This document shows positions 17,895-25,874 of a stretch of 28,550 nucleotides of DNA, in pieces; position 1 is the stretch's first letter, and the number at the start of each line of letters is the position of its first letter. The notes beneath the pieces are model-generated. The model worked only from the letters and a program-made list of their open reading frames with translations. It did no database searches and had not been told where the DNA came from. The position numbers and the translations under genes were made by a program. This stretch comes from DATARH01 sp036264235 (GTDB lineage: Bacteria; Pseudomonadota; Alphaproteobacteria; ATCC43930; CGMCC-115725), in assembly GCA_036264235.1 (NCBI GenBank), contig DATARH010000141.1, positions 1-28,550 on the forward strand. Reading direction: 5' to 3'.

Positions 17895-18794
17895 ATGTTC
17901 GTGAGGCGTGCGGTGGGCGTGATCAGCGAGGCGACGGTTGCCCTGGTCGAGGGGATTGCGGCGGAGGCCGAGCGCATCGAGACGCCGTGCGGCGACGGCG
18001 CGCTGGTGTGGCGCGTGTGGGGCGGCGGCCCGCCGCTGGTGCTGCTGCATGGCGGCTACGGCTCGTGGATGCACTGGATCCGGAACGTCCTGCCGCTGTC
18101 GCGCCGCTTCACGGTGATCGCGCCGGACCTGCCGGGGCTCGGCGAATCGGCGACGCCGCCCGAGCCGTGGACCGCCGACGGGCTCGCCGCGATCGTCGTC
18201 GAAGGGCTGGAGCGGGTGTTGCCGCAGGGTGAGGCGCCGCATATGGCCGGCTTCTCATTCGGCGGCGTGATCGGCGGCAGCGTCGCGGCGCAGCTCGGCG
18301 ACCGGTTACGTGGATTTACCGTAGTCGGGTCGAACGGGCTCGGGCTCGAGCGCTCGCCGACGCCGCTGGAGCGGGTGCCGGCCGGGGCAAGCGAGGAGGA
18401 GGAATTCGCCACCCACCGCTACAACCTCAACCAGCTGATGATCCACGACCCCGCCAAGATCGACGAGCTGGCGCTCTATCTGCAGAAGACCAACCATGCC
18501 CGGGCCCGGATGCGCAGCCGCCGCTTCTCGCGTTCCGGCGCGCTGATCGAGGCGCTGCCGCGGGTCAAGGCGCGGCTCGACGGCATCTGGGGCGAGCGCG
18601 ACGCGACGGCCTACCCACATCTCGAACAGCGGGCGCAGCTCCTGCGCGGCATCCAGCCCGGCGCGCGCTTCGCCGTGGTGCCCGGCGCCGGTCACTGGGT
18701 CCAGTTCGAGGCCGTCGACCGGTTCAACGAATTGATGGCGGAGTTCGCGACAGTTGATGTTCAGTGCGCGGCGAGCGGCACCAGCAGAAAATAG
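17895..18794 (+). CDS. Alpha/beta hydrolase
   Basis: The 299-residue protein is an MhpC-like alpha/beta hydrolase. HGGYGSW at 52-58 forms the oxyanion region. Ser121 in GFSFGG is the nucleophile, Asp236 in WGERDA the probable acid, and His267 in GAGHW the catalytic histidine. DLPGLGES at 78-85 is the usual loop. It is cytoplasmic with no signal sequence. The substrate is unknown; C-C bond hydrolases and esterases share these motifs. The start is uncertain: ATG 17895 has weak GGAA upstream, and nearby GTG codons are in frame. Its 3' end overlaps the convergent DUF4337-type gene by 34 nt. Confidence 0.88.
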   Translation: MFVRRAVGVISEATVALVEGIAAEAERIETPCGDGALVWRVWGGGPPLVLLHGGYGSWMHWIRNVLPLSRRFTVIAPDLPGLGESATPPEPWTADGLAAIVVEGLERVLPQGEAPHMAGFSFGGVIGGSVAAQLGDRLRGFTVVGSNGLGLERSPTPLERVPAGASEEEEFATHRYNLNQLMIHDPAKIDELALYLQKTNHARARMRSRRFSRSGALIEALPRVKARLDGIWGERDATAYPHLEQRAQLLRGIQPGARFAVVPGAGHWVQFEAVDRFNELMAEFATVDVQCAASGTSRK

Positions 18795-19387
18795 CCGTTG
18801 ATTGTCAGCAGCGTACCGAGCACCGCCAGCACGCCGCTAAACCCCAAGATCCAGGGCGAGCTGGCGATGATCGCGACCGACCCGAGGACGATCGCGATCT
18901 GGTACATCGCCTCGCCATATTCGAAATTCGGGATCTGCTCCTCGGCGTGGTCGCGTATCGCCTCCCAATCCTTTGCCTTCTCCAGCAGCTCCTTCTTGCC
19001 GTTGCCGGCCGAGGGATCGCTCTCATAGCGGGTCGCGGTGTCGTGGTAGCGTTTGATCAACGCCGCCGCCTTGCCCGCGCCCTCGCCTGAGAGCGCCGTT
19101 CCGCCGGCCAATAATTCCAATTGCGCCGCGGACAGCTCCAACATTGTCTGCCGCTGGTATTTCGCCTGGTAGAAGGCATAGGTGTCGGTGGCGTGGATGT
19201 TGGCGTTCAGCATCGTTTTGGTTGCCTCGGCGCCGCCCAGGGTCGAGATCGCCAACAGCATCGCCACGATGCCGAGATAAATGCCGGTAGCGCGCCGCAG
19301 CCACTCCCGGGCACGGTCGCTGTGCCTGGCGTGCTCGTGCTCGTGCTCCCCCTGGATCTTCTCGGCGATTTCATGTGCTTCAACCAC
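18761..19387 (-). CDS. DUF4337-type membrane protein
   Basis: GTG 19387 has GGAGG 5 nt upstream and gives 208 residues; the open frame runs further up but nothing there looks real. The N-terminus (VEAHEIAEKIQ followed by a His/Glu-rich stretch) precedes one membrane helix at about 34-54 (GIYLGIVAMLLAISTL). A soluble stretch of about 105 residues, rich in Lys, Glu and Ala, has coiled-coil character. Two closing helices are at about 161-203. The arrangement and the TKTMLNANIHATDTYAFYQ block match the DUF4337 family of inner-membrane proteins of unknown function. It diverges from rmuC. Confidence 0.85.
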   Translation of the reverse strand: MVEAHEIAEKIQGEHEHEHARHSDRAREWLRRATGIYLGIVAMLLAISTLGGAEATKTMLNANIHATDTYAFYQAKYQRQTMLELSAAQLELLAGGTALSGEGAGKAAALIKRYHDTATRYESDPSAGNGKKELLEKAKDWEAIRDHAEEQIPNFEYGEAMYQIAIVLGSVAIIASSPWILGFSGVLAVLGTLLTINGYFLLVPLAAH

Positions 19388-19486
19388 AGCCGCCTCCGGT
19401 TCGCCGCCCCGCGGTGCGGCAAGGTGGGGCAAAGCGGTTGACCGCGCAAGCTCCCGGACGCCACTGCCGCTTGCCACAAAATCTGG

Positions 19487-19492
19487 TATAGT
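19487..19492 (+). promoter_or_regulatory. Candidate -10 box of rmuC promoter
   Basis: TATAGT in the 141-nt divergent region upstream of rmuC. The matching -35 is weak (CTGCCG at 19464-19469, 17-nt spacing), so this is a low-confidence call. Confidence 0.3.
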
Positions 19493-19528
19493 GCCGGCGC
19501 AAAACACCCATTGGTCGGGGGTCGAGGG

Positions 19529-20914
19529 ATGGAAGCGTATGTTGCTGGGCTGGTGCTGCTGGTCGGGATCGGCATTGGCGCGGTTGCTGCGTGGTTGGCT
19601 CAGAGCCGCCGGTTGGCCGGGGAGCGCGAGCGCGCCGGCCGCGCCGCGGCGGCGCTGCAGGATGAGAGGATCGCGCACGCCTCGACCACCGCGACTCTGG
19701 CGGCCGAGCGCGGCGCGCAGCAGCAGAAGATCGGCGAGTTGACGGCGCTGCGCGGCGAGATCGAAACCAAGATGCAGGCCCTCGCCGCCGACGCGCTGAA
19801 GGGCAATCAGCAATCATTCCTGACGCTGGCCGAGCAGGTGTTCGCCCGGCACAAACAGACCGCGACGGACAGCATGGAGCAGCGGCAGAAGGCGATCGAG
19901 GCGCTGGTCATGCCGATCCAGCAAAGCCTGGAGGAATACCGCAAGGGTCTCGGCGAGATCGAAAAGGCGCGCGAGGCCGCCTATGGCGGCTTGGTCGCGC
20001 ATCTGCAGGAGGTCGTCCGGGCCCAAACCGACACCAGCAAGGAGACGCGCAAGCTCGTCACGGCACTGCAAGCGGCGCCGAAGACCCGCGGCCGCTGGGG
20101 CGAGCAGCAGCTCCACAACGTGATGGAGCTGTCGGGCATGACCGCCTACATCGATTTCGACCCGGAGCAGACGATTGCCGGCGACGACGGCCGGCTGCGT
20201 CCCGATATCATCATCCGATTGCCCGGCGACCGCCGCATCGTCGTCGACGCCAAGACCTCGATGGCGGCTTATCTCGACGCCGTCGAGGCCGGCGACGGCG
20301 AGGCCCGCGACGCACATCTCGACCGGCACGCGCGGCAACTGCGCACGCACATGAAGCAGCTCGCCGGCAAGGCGTATTGGGAGGCGCTGCCCTTCACCCC
20401 CGATTTCGTCGTGATGTTCATCCCCGGCGAGAATTTCTTCGCCGCGGCGATCGAGCGCGACCCGCAACTGTTCGAGGACGCCGTTGCCGAGCGGGTGCTA
20501 ATCGTGACCCCGACGACGCTGATCGCGCTCGCCAAGGCGATCGCCTTCGGCTGGCGGCAAGAAAAGGTCGCCGACAATGCCCGCAAGGTCGCCGAGCTCG
20601 GCCGCAACCTTTACCGCCGGCTGGCCACGATGGGCGGCCATGTCGTCGATGTCGGCCGCGGCCTCGAAGGGGCAGTGCGGCGCTACAACGATCTCGTCGG
20701 CAGCCTCGAGCAATCGGTGATGCCGCAGGCCCGCCGCTTCAACGAGCTTGAGGTCGAGGGCACCCAGGAGGCGCTGCCGGCGTTGCGTCCGGTCGAGACC
20801 GGGACGCGGCAGGTCCGCGGCGACCGCGATCTGTTGCTGCAAGCGGCCGAGGTGATCCCGCTCAGCGCCGCCGATCGCAGCCACCCGGCCGGCGGCACCC
20901 ACCCGGCCGAGTGA
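19529..20914 (+). CDS. rmuC: DNA recombination protein RmuC
   Basis: From ATG 19529 the protein has 461 residues: one N-terminal membrane helix (YVAGLVLLVGIGIGAVAAWL), a long alanine- and glutamate-rich coiled coil to about residue 150, then the RmuC nuclease-like domain. That domain has TRGRWGEQQLHNVMELSGM, the DVRPDIIIRLPG-like segment LRPDIIIRLPGDRRIVVDAKT with Asp and Lys resembling restriction-like active sites, and VMFIPGENFFAAA. It limits inversions at repeats in E. coli; the mechanism is not settled. The start is chosen over 19511 because GGGGG lies 7 nt upstream. The C-terminus is Pro/Glu-rich and variable. Confidence 0.93.
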   Translation: MEAYVAGLVLLVGIGIGAVAAWLAQSRRLAGERERAGRAAAALQDERIAHASTTATLAAERGAQQQKIGELTALRGEIETKMQALAADALKGNQQSFLTLAEQVFARHKQTATDSMEQRQKAIEALVMPIQQSLEEYRKGLGEIEKAREAAYGGLVAHLQEVVRAQTDTSKETRKLVTALQAAPKTRGRWGEQQLHNVMELSGMTAYIDFDPEQTIAGDDGRLRPDIIIRLPGDRRIVVDAKTSMAAYLDAVEAGDGEARDAHLDRHARQLRTHMKQLAGKAYWEALPFTPDFVVMFIPGENFFAAAIERDPQLFEDAVAERVLIVTPTTLIALAKAIAFGWRQEKVADNARKVAELGRNLYRRLATMGGHVVDVGRGLEGAVRRYNDLVGSLEQSVMPQARRFNELEVEGTQEALPALRPVETGTRQVRGDRDLLLQAAEVIPLSAADRSHPAGGTHPAE

Positions 20915-21039
20915 TGCGGTAATCTTTCGTAAACCAAAACAAATTTGCGACGGATACGGTTAAACTCAGAAGCGATAGATCTGGCCGGATTCAGCGATCT
21001 TTGCTTGAGTGGCGTTAACCTAACCCAGGCGAACTCGCC

Positions 21040-21207
21040 ATGAGCATTAAGCAAATCTGTATCACCTTCGCCGCCCTTTTGCTCTCCGGCGTCCTGCTAC
21101 CGGTATCGCCCAGCATGCGCGGCGTCTTGTTCGTCATGCTGCTCGGTGGCGGGGTCATCGCGATGATCGGCCTCGGCCTCAATCACGTCGGCGACTCGTT
21201 TCACTGA
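21040..21207 (+). CDS. Small membrane protein, 55 residues, unknown
   Basis: An ATG at 21040 opens 55 codons ending at TGA 21207. The product MSIKQICITFAALLLSGVLL then SPSMRGVLFVMLLGGGVIAMIGLGL has two clear hydrophobic helices, at about 6-24 and 28-48, linked by a short SPSMR turn with the polar end NHVGDSFH. It would sit in the inner membrane. An AGGCGAA box about 10 nt upstream is a weak ribosome site. I do not recognise a family. It lies in the 338-nt gap between rmuC and the persulfide dioxygenase gene, which otherwise holds nothing I can name. Confidence 0.5.
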   Translation: MSIKQICITFAALLLSGVLLPVSPSMRGVLFVMLLGGGVIAMIGLGLNHVGDSFH

Positions 21208-21252
21208 ACGACAAGGGGCCAACCGATCAACGGCGGCCCCGCGGTGCCGCCG

Positions 21253-22341
21253 TCAAACCTTGCCACCCTCGACGGCGTGCCCCTCGGCGCGCCAGCGCAA
21301 CATTCCCCCGGTCAAATTCGCGACATTCGAGAACCCGGCCTGCTGCAGCAGGTTAATTGCCTGCGCCGAGCGACCGCCGGCGCGGCACACGGCGACCAGC
21401 GGCCGGTCCTTCGACAATTCGCCGGCGCGGTCGGACAATTCGCCGAGCGGGATGAGGATCGCGTCCTTGATGTGTCCGAGCGGACCGGTGAACTCGTCGG
21501 GCTCGCGGACATCGAGGATCTGGACCTGTTCCGCGTGTTCCTCGAGCCCGTGCGGGTCGATCTCCCAGACCCCGGCGAAGCTATAGCGCAGCGGCGCCCA
21601 GCTTGGCTCCGTGATGGCCGGGTCGGCGGCCAGCCCGACCTCGTTCTCGGGCCGGCCGCAGCGCAGGTTGGCGGGCACCGCGACATCGAGCAGTTTCGGG
21701 TGGCTTAGCCGCAAATTCTTCATGTAGCCGGTGAAGTCACCGAGCGCGATCTCGCCGCCGAGCCGCGGATTGAAGCGGCGTTCCTCGGCAACGCTGGTTA
21801 CGGTCAGGCCGCGATAGTCATGCGCGGGATAGAGGAGGCAATCGTCGGGCAGGCTGAAAATCTGGTCGTGGACCGAGCGGTACATCGCCGCCGGGTCGCC
21901 CTGCTGGAAATCGGTACGGCCGCTGCCGCGGATCATCAGGCAGTCGCCGGTGAAGGCGATGCTGCGGTCGTCGAGGACGAGGGTCAGGCAGCCATCAGTA
22001 TGGCCAGGGGTGGCGCGCACCAGGAGGCGACGGTCGCCGAAGGCGATCACGTCGTCCTGTGAGAGGTAACGGTCGGCACCGACGGCACCGCTCGCCGCCG
22101 ACAGCATGATCTGGCTGCCGAAGCGGCGCTTCAGGAGCCACGCGCCGGTCACATGGTCGGCATGGACATGGGTCTCGATCGTGGCGAGGAGGCGAAGGCC
22201 AAGCTCGTCGATCAACGCCGCGTCGCGCCGCGCCTGCTCAAACACCGGGTCGATCAGCACCGCCTTGCCGCCGCGGCCTTCGGCCAGGAGGTAGGTGTAG
22301 GTCGAGGATTGCGGGTCGAACAGTTGCCGGAACAGCAGCAT
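21253..22341 (-). CDS. Persulfide dioxygenase-type MBL hydrolase fused to rhodanese
   Basis: ATG 22341 with GGAGG 4 nt away gives 362 residues. Residues 1-240 form a metallo-beta-lactamase fold. THVHADH (His58, His60, Asp62, His63), GHTDG (His114), GDCL (Asp133) and PAHDY (His174) are the metal and family motifs of ETHE1/Blh-type persulfide dioxygenases. Residues 260-362 form a rhodanese domain with DVREPDEF and the active-site Cys319 in VCRAGGRS. The fusion joins glutathione persulfide oxidation to sulfur transfer, placing it in sulfide detoxification. It diverges from a GNAT gene across 54 nt. The longer open frame to 22887 is not supported. Confidence 0.93.
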   Translation of the reverse strand: MLLFRQLFDPQSSTYTYLLAEGRGGKAVLIDPVFEQARRDAALIDELGLRLLATIETHVHADHVTGAWLLKRRFGSQIMLSAASGAVGADRYLSQDDVIAFGDRRLLVRATPGHTDGCLTLVLDDRSIAFTGDCLMIRGSGRTDFQQGDPAAMYRSVHDQIFSLPDDCLLYPAHDYRGLTVTSVAEERRFNPRLGGEIALGDFTGYMKNLRLSHPKLLDVAVPANLRCGRPENEVGLAADPAITEPSWAPLRYSFAGVWEIDPHGLEEHAEQVQILDVREPDEFTGPLGHIKDAILIPLGELSDRAGELSKDRPLVAVCRAGGRSAQAINLLQQAGFSNVANLTGGMLRWRAEGHAVEGGKV

Positions 22342-22395
22342 CGCCCCTCCTGTCGCGGTTCCTCGGTTATGGTTGGTCATATAGGAGGCACCATC

Positions 22396-22863
22396 ATGCA
22401 GTCTTTGCCGCCGCTCGTAATCACCGAATTGCGGACTGCCGACGAGACGCGCTGGCGTGAGTTGTGGCGCGGCTATCTCGATTTCTACGAGACCGAATTG
22501 CCGGCCGAGCGCTACGACCATACCTGGCGGCGGTTGTTGGCGCCGGACGGCGCGATCCGCGGCTTCGGCGCGCGGCTCGGCGAGCCGGAGGCGCCGCTGG
22601 TCGGCATCGCGCATTACCTGTTCCACCCTCATGCCTGGCACGAGCGCGACGTTTGTTATCTGGGCGATCTGTTTGTCGATGCATCCGTGCGTGGACAGGG
22701 ATGCGGCCGGGCATTGATCGAGCGGGTGGCGGCTGCGGCGCGCGAGCGCGGCTGCTTTCGCCTGTACTGGACGACCAAGCAGGACAACCTGCCGGGGCGG
22801 CAGCTCTACGACCGGATCGCCCGCTTCAACGGTTTTATCCGGTACGACTACCCGCTGGATTAG
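22396..22863 (+). CDS. GNAT-family N-acetyltransferase
   Basis: ATG 22396, 7 nt after AGGAGG, gives 155 residues. Fold elements are the opening ITELRTADETRWRELWRGYL, the strand VGIAHYLFHPHAWHERDVCYLGDLFVD, and the acetyl-CoA loop VRGQGCGRALIERV (R/Q-x-x-G-x-G/A). These are followed by LYWTTKQDNLPGRQLYDRIA, the closing alpha-beta of the GNAT fold. The substrate is unknown. A typical TTxxxNxxARxLYxxxGF-like ending points to small-molecule or peptide acetylation. The start is shared with the leader of the opposite gene, so both are probably controlled from the same short region. Confidence 0.92.
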   Translation: MQSLPPLVITELRTADETRWRELWRGYLDFYETELPAERYDHTWRRLLAPDGAIRGFGARLGEPEAPLVGIAHYLFHPHAWHERDVCYLGDLFVDASVRGQGCGRALIERVAAAARERGCFRLYWTTKQDNLPGRQLYDRIARFNGFIRYDYPLD

Positions 22864-22868
22864 GAAAT

Positions 22869-22896
22869 ACCAAAGCCGATTCACCAAAGCCGATTC
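22869..22896 (+). repeat. Tandem 14-bp duplication
   Basis: ACCAAAGCCGATTC occurs twice head to tail, 6 nt after the GNAT stop codon. It is most simply a replication-slippage duplication. A small hairpin (AGGCG-CTG-CGCCT) follows at 22918-22930 and could end the transcript, though without a T-tract. Confidence 0.7.
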
Positions 22897-23044
22897 GCGC
22901 GCGGTTCGGCGGCGACGAGGCGCTGCGCCTTAGGAAGACCCATTTTGTCCAGGCTGCGCCTGCCCATCGCGGCCTCGCGCGCAACGACTTGCCTCCCCGG
23001 GCCAGAGCGCCCGAGACTGACATCGCTTTGGGGGAGGCACATTG

Positions 23045-23941
23045 ATGCTACGCCGCATGTTGAGCACCAAGGTAGCTGTTCTATGTGCTGTGTTTGTCGC
23101 TGCTTGTGAGGCGCAGGCGCCCGCCCCGGCGGTTTCGAGCGACACGGCACCAACCGCTCTGGCAGAGGCGCCGAGTTCGGCCGCGGGCGCCAAACCCCAG
23201 CAGATTGTCGTCGAGGAAGGTCAGTCGGTCAGTCGAGTTGCCGCCAAGTATCGGGTGACCAAGGCGGCGATCATCGCCGCCAATCATCTGGTCCCCCCCT
23301 ACAAGATCAAAACCGGCCAAACGTTAGTCATCCCAGGCTCGAGCGGGCCGGCCCCGGTCGCGGCGCGCGAAGGCCGACAGATTGTCATCGAGGAAGGTCG
23401 GTCGATCAGCCGAATTGCCGCCAAGTATCGGGTGCCGGCGTCAGCGATCATCGCGGCCAATCATCTGACGTCCCCGTACAAGCTCAAAATCGGCCAGCAT
23501 CTGCTGATCCCGGGCCCGAAGGAAGCAACGGCACCGATTGTGGTCGCGTCGCGCGCATCCGAGCCTATCCCGCTTGACGAACCGGCGCCGCACGCGCCGA
23601 CCGGCTCGGCGGCCTCGGTTCCCTCTCCGGCACAGCCGCAGGCCGAGGCCAGCTCGGGCCCAACGCCAGGCCCGGTTTCGCCTGCGCCGGCTCTTCCGCC
23701 GCTGCCAGTTGCAGCCGCACCATTTCCACCGCCGGCTCCGATTGCGGCTGAGCCCATTCCTCAGCCGTTGCCGGTTGCGACAGCGGCGCCGGCCCCGCTG
23801 CCGCCGATTGAGGTTGCACCGGCTCCACTGGCGGTTGCGGTCGCAGCAGCTCCGCCGCCCGCCGGCGCGACCTGTCCACCCGGCAGAACCGGGGCATGGA
23901 GCACCGACATCACCAGACAGCCGGTGTACATCTGCCAATAG
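23045..23941 (+). CDS. Lipoprotein with two LysM domains and Pro/Ala-rich tail
   Basis: ATG 23045 has GGGGAGG 7 nt upstream and gives 298 residues; a TTG just before it is the nominal open-frame start. The signal ends at VAAC with Cys21 as lipidation site. Two LysM domains follow at 53-97 and 112-156. Each has the pattern Q-IV-V/I-EEG-S-SR-AAKYRV, AIIAANHL and YK-K-GQ-L-IPG. They bind peptidoglycan glycan chains. A Pro/Ala-rich stretch of about 100 residues, probably extended, leads to a C-terminal tail with Cys residues (ATCPPGRTGAWS and YICQ). This resembles NlpD-type cell-wall lipoproteins without the peptidase domain. The tail module may be a distinct short domain. Confidence 0.88.
   Translation: MLRRMLSTKVAVLCAVFVAACEAQAPAPAVSSDTAPTALAEAPSSAAGAKPQQIVVEEGQSVSRVAAKYRVTKAAIIAANHLVPPYKIKTGQTLVIPGSSGPAPVAAREGRQIVIEEGRSISRIAAKYRVPASAIIAANHLTSPYKLKIGQHLLIPGPKEATAPIVVASRASEPIPLDEPAPHAPTGSAASVPSPAQPQAEASSGPTPGPVSPAPALPPLPVAAAPFPPPAPIAAEPIPQPLPVATAAPAPLPPIEVAPAPLAVAVAAAPPPAGATCPPGRTGAWSTDITRQPVYICQ
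23201..23512 (+). repeat. Internal tandem duplication encoding the LysM pair
   Basis: Two 135-nt copies begin at 23201 and 23378 (177-nt offset, 59 codons). By direct alignment they are about 80 percent identical, with several synonymous and conservative changes. This shows a fairly recent domain duplication within the gene. Confidence 0.75.
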
Positions 23942-23991
23942 GGCAGGACTCGCGGACGCTCAATGCGTGGGCTTGCGGCGTCGCCGCGCCT

Positions 23992-24474
23992 TCAGGCTGC
24001 GAGAGCGGGCTGGGCCAGCAGCTTGGACGCCGCTTCTGCCGCCTCCGCAATCGCCCTGCGCTCGGCTGCCGTGGGACCGCGCGGCTCCTGGTGATAAATC
24101 GCGAAGGTGCCGAGTACGCGCCGGTGCGCATCGACGATCGGCACCGACCAGCAAGCGTTGAACCCGGCATCGAGAGCTATATCCCTCAGGTCGGGGCAAC
24201 CTGCCCATAAAATGTCGTTCGCGATGTCCGGCACATAGATCGGATGGCCGCGATGCGCTGCCGTCCCGCACGACCCGGTGTTCGGCCCGACTTCGAACCC
24301 GTCGATCGCTTCGCGATACGCTACCGGCAGGCCGGGGGCCGCTTCGAGATATAACCGGCCGTCGTCGAGCCGAAGGATCGAGGCGGCCATATCGCCATTT
24401 CCGCAGGCTTCCACCCGCCGGACAAGGTCGGTCAACCCTGTAACGGGTGTGCTTGATAAGGATGAACGTGCCAT
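23992..24474 (-). CDS. Stand-alone GAF-domain protein
   Basis: ATG 24474 has GGGAGG upstream and gives 160 residues that are almost entirely one GAF domain. Its sequence follows the sensor-kinase type of GAF: EVGPNTGSCGTAAHRGHPIY, then DIANDILWAGCPDLRDIALD, then FNACWSVPIVDAHRRVLGTFAIYH, and a closing helix. There is no kinase, cyclase or HTH attached, so it would sense a small ligand or redox state and signal through a partner. The Cys in the GSCGTA and FNACWS positions are usual in this subclass. It diverges from hemB. Confidence 0.82.
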   Translation of the reverse strand: MARSSLSSTPVTGLTDLVRRVEACGNGDMAASILRLDDGRLYLEAAPGLPVAYREAIDGFEVGPNTGSCGTAAHRGHPIYVPDIANDILWAGCPDLRDIALDAGFNACWSVPIVDAHRRVLGTFAIYHQEPRGPTAAERRAIAEAAEAASKLLAQPALAA

Positions 24475-24668
24475 TTACGCCCTCCCGGGGGATGGACAGG
24501 CATTCGCAGGCACTACTCTCTAACCAACAAACATTAAAAACCGACGGCAAGTCCGCGGCAAGCCGCGCCTGATCCCGGGCTGGCGGCGTCACGTTGTAAG
24601 GCGTGGTGGCGCGCCGTATCTTCCGGCGATCCGCGGCCGAGGCCGCCGTAAAGAATTGGACCCTTCCA

Positions 24669-25685
24669 GTGAGCGCTTCCTACCTGCCGCCCCTCGCCCC
24701 TTATCCGACGACGCGGCCGCGCCGAAACCGACGCGATGCGTGGTCACGCAAGCTCGTCGCCGAAAACGTGCTCGGTGCCGGCGATCTGATCTGGCCGGTC
24801 TTCGTGCATGACGCGCCGAGTGGCCGAGCGCCGATCCCGTCGATGCCAGGCGCCGACCGGCTGTCGATCCCGGCGCTGGTCGACGCCGCCGGCGAGGCCG
24901 CCTCGCTCGGCATCCCGACGATCGCGGTGTTTCCGGCGGTCGATCCTGCCCGAAAGGACGAGGATGGCAGCGAGGCGGTCAACCCGGACAATCTGGTCTG
25001 CCGCGCGGTGCGGGCGCTGAAACAGGCGGTGCCCGATCTCGGCGTGTTGTGCGACGTCGCGCTCGACCCGTTCACCTCGCACGGTCATGACGGGGTGATC
25101 CGCGACGGCTATGTCGCCAATGACGAGACCGTCGCGATCTTGGCGCGGCAGGCGATCGTCCAAGCCGAGGCCGGCTGTGACGTGATCGCACCCTCGGACA
25201 TGATGGACGGGCGGGTCGGGGCGGTGCGCCGGGCGCTCGACGAGGCCGGGTTCGACCGGGTGCGGATCATGTCCTACGCGGCGAAATATGCCTCCTGTTT
25301 CTTCGCGCCGTTCCGCGATGCGATCGGCTCGAAGACGGCGCTCGGCAGCGCCGACAAGCGGACCTATCAGATGGACCCGGCCAATGGCGACGAGGCGGTG
25401 CGCGAGGTCGCGCTCGACCTGCAGGAAGGTGCCGACATGGTGATGGTAAAGCCGGGCCTGCCCTATCTCGATGTCGTGCGGCGGGTGAAGGAGGCCTTCC
25501 GGGTGCCGACGTTTGTCTATCAGGTCAGCGGCGAATACTCGATGATCCGGGCGGCCGCCGAGCGCGGCTGGCTCGACGGCGAGCGGGCCATGATGGAGTC
25601 GCTGCTGTGCTTCAAGCGGGCGGGCGCCGACGGGGTGCTGACTTATTTTGCGGTCGAGGCGGCGCGCCGGCTCAAGGCCGGGTGA
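24669..25685 (+). CDS. hemB: Delta-aminolevulinic acid dehydratase (porphobilinogen synthase)
   Basis: GTG 24669 gives 338 residues, the normal length; a GTG at 24603 in the same frame is an alternative. The enzyme condenses two 5-aminolevulinate molecules to porphobilinogen for heme and cobalamin or bacteriochlorophyll synthesis. The Schiff-base lysines are Lys206 in SYAAKYAS and Lys261 in MVKPG. The metal-site segment reads ALDPFTSHGHDG, with Asp where Zn-type enzymes have Cys, so it is a Mg-type enzyme, as in other alphaproteobacteria. The ribosome site is poor. It diverges from the GAF gene over 194 nt. Confidence 0.96.
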   Translation: MSASYLPPLAPYPTTRPRRNRRDAWSRKLVAENVLGAGDLIWPVFVHDAPSGRAPIPSMPGADRLSIPALVDAAGEAASLGIPTIAVFPAVDPARKDEDGSEAVNPDNLVCRAVRALKQAVPDLGVLCDVALDPFTSHGHDGVIRDGYVANDETVAILARQAIVQAEAGCDVIAPSDMMDGRVGAVRRALDEAGFDRVRIMSYAAKYASCFFAPFRDAIGSKTALGSADKRTYQMDPANGDEAVREVALDLQEGADMVMVKPGLPYLDVVRRVKEAFRVPTFVYQVSGEYSMIRAAAERGWLDGERAMMESLLCFKRAGADGVLTYFAVEAARRLKAG

Positions 25686-25779
25686 TTTGAAATGATTTTT
25701 TGGTCAGGGGAAAGTGACCGGCAAAAGAACGACAGGTAGACCATAATTATTCCCCCGGTTGTAACGGTATTCGGCGGGG

Positions 25780-25808
25780 TTGCTCCGACAATAATCTGAC
25801 CCTATAAG
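25780..25808 (+). promoter_or_regulatory. Candidate sigma-70-type promoter for the 58-residue gene
   Basis: TTGCTC (25780-25785) and TATAAG (25803-25808) are separated by exactly 17 nt. The -10 lies inside a short inverted repeat GACCC-TATAA-GGGTC (25798-25812), which could be an operator. The small gene starts 67 nt further on. Confidence 0.45.
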
Positions 25809-25874
25809 GGTCACCGTTAACTTTGTTGCCGCGTGCACCTTTACGCTCTCGTTGGGGTAGGAGCCTAAAGGTCG

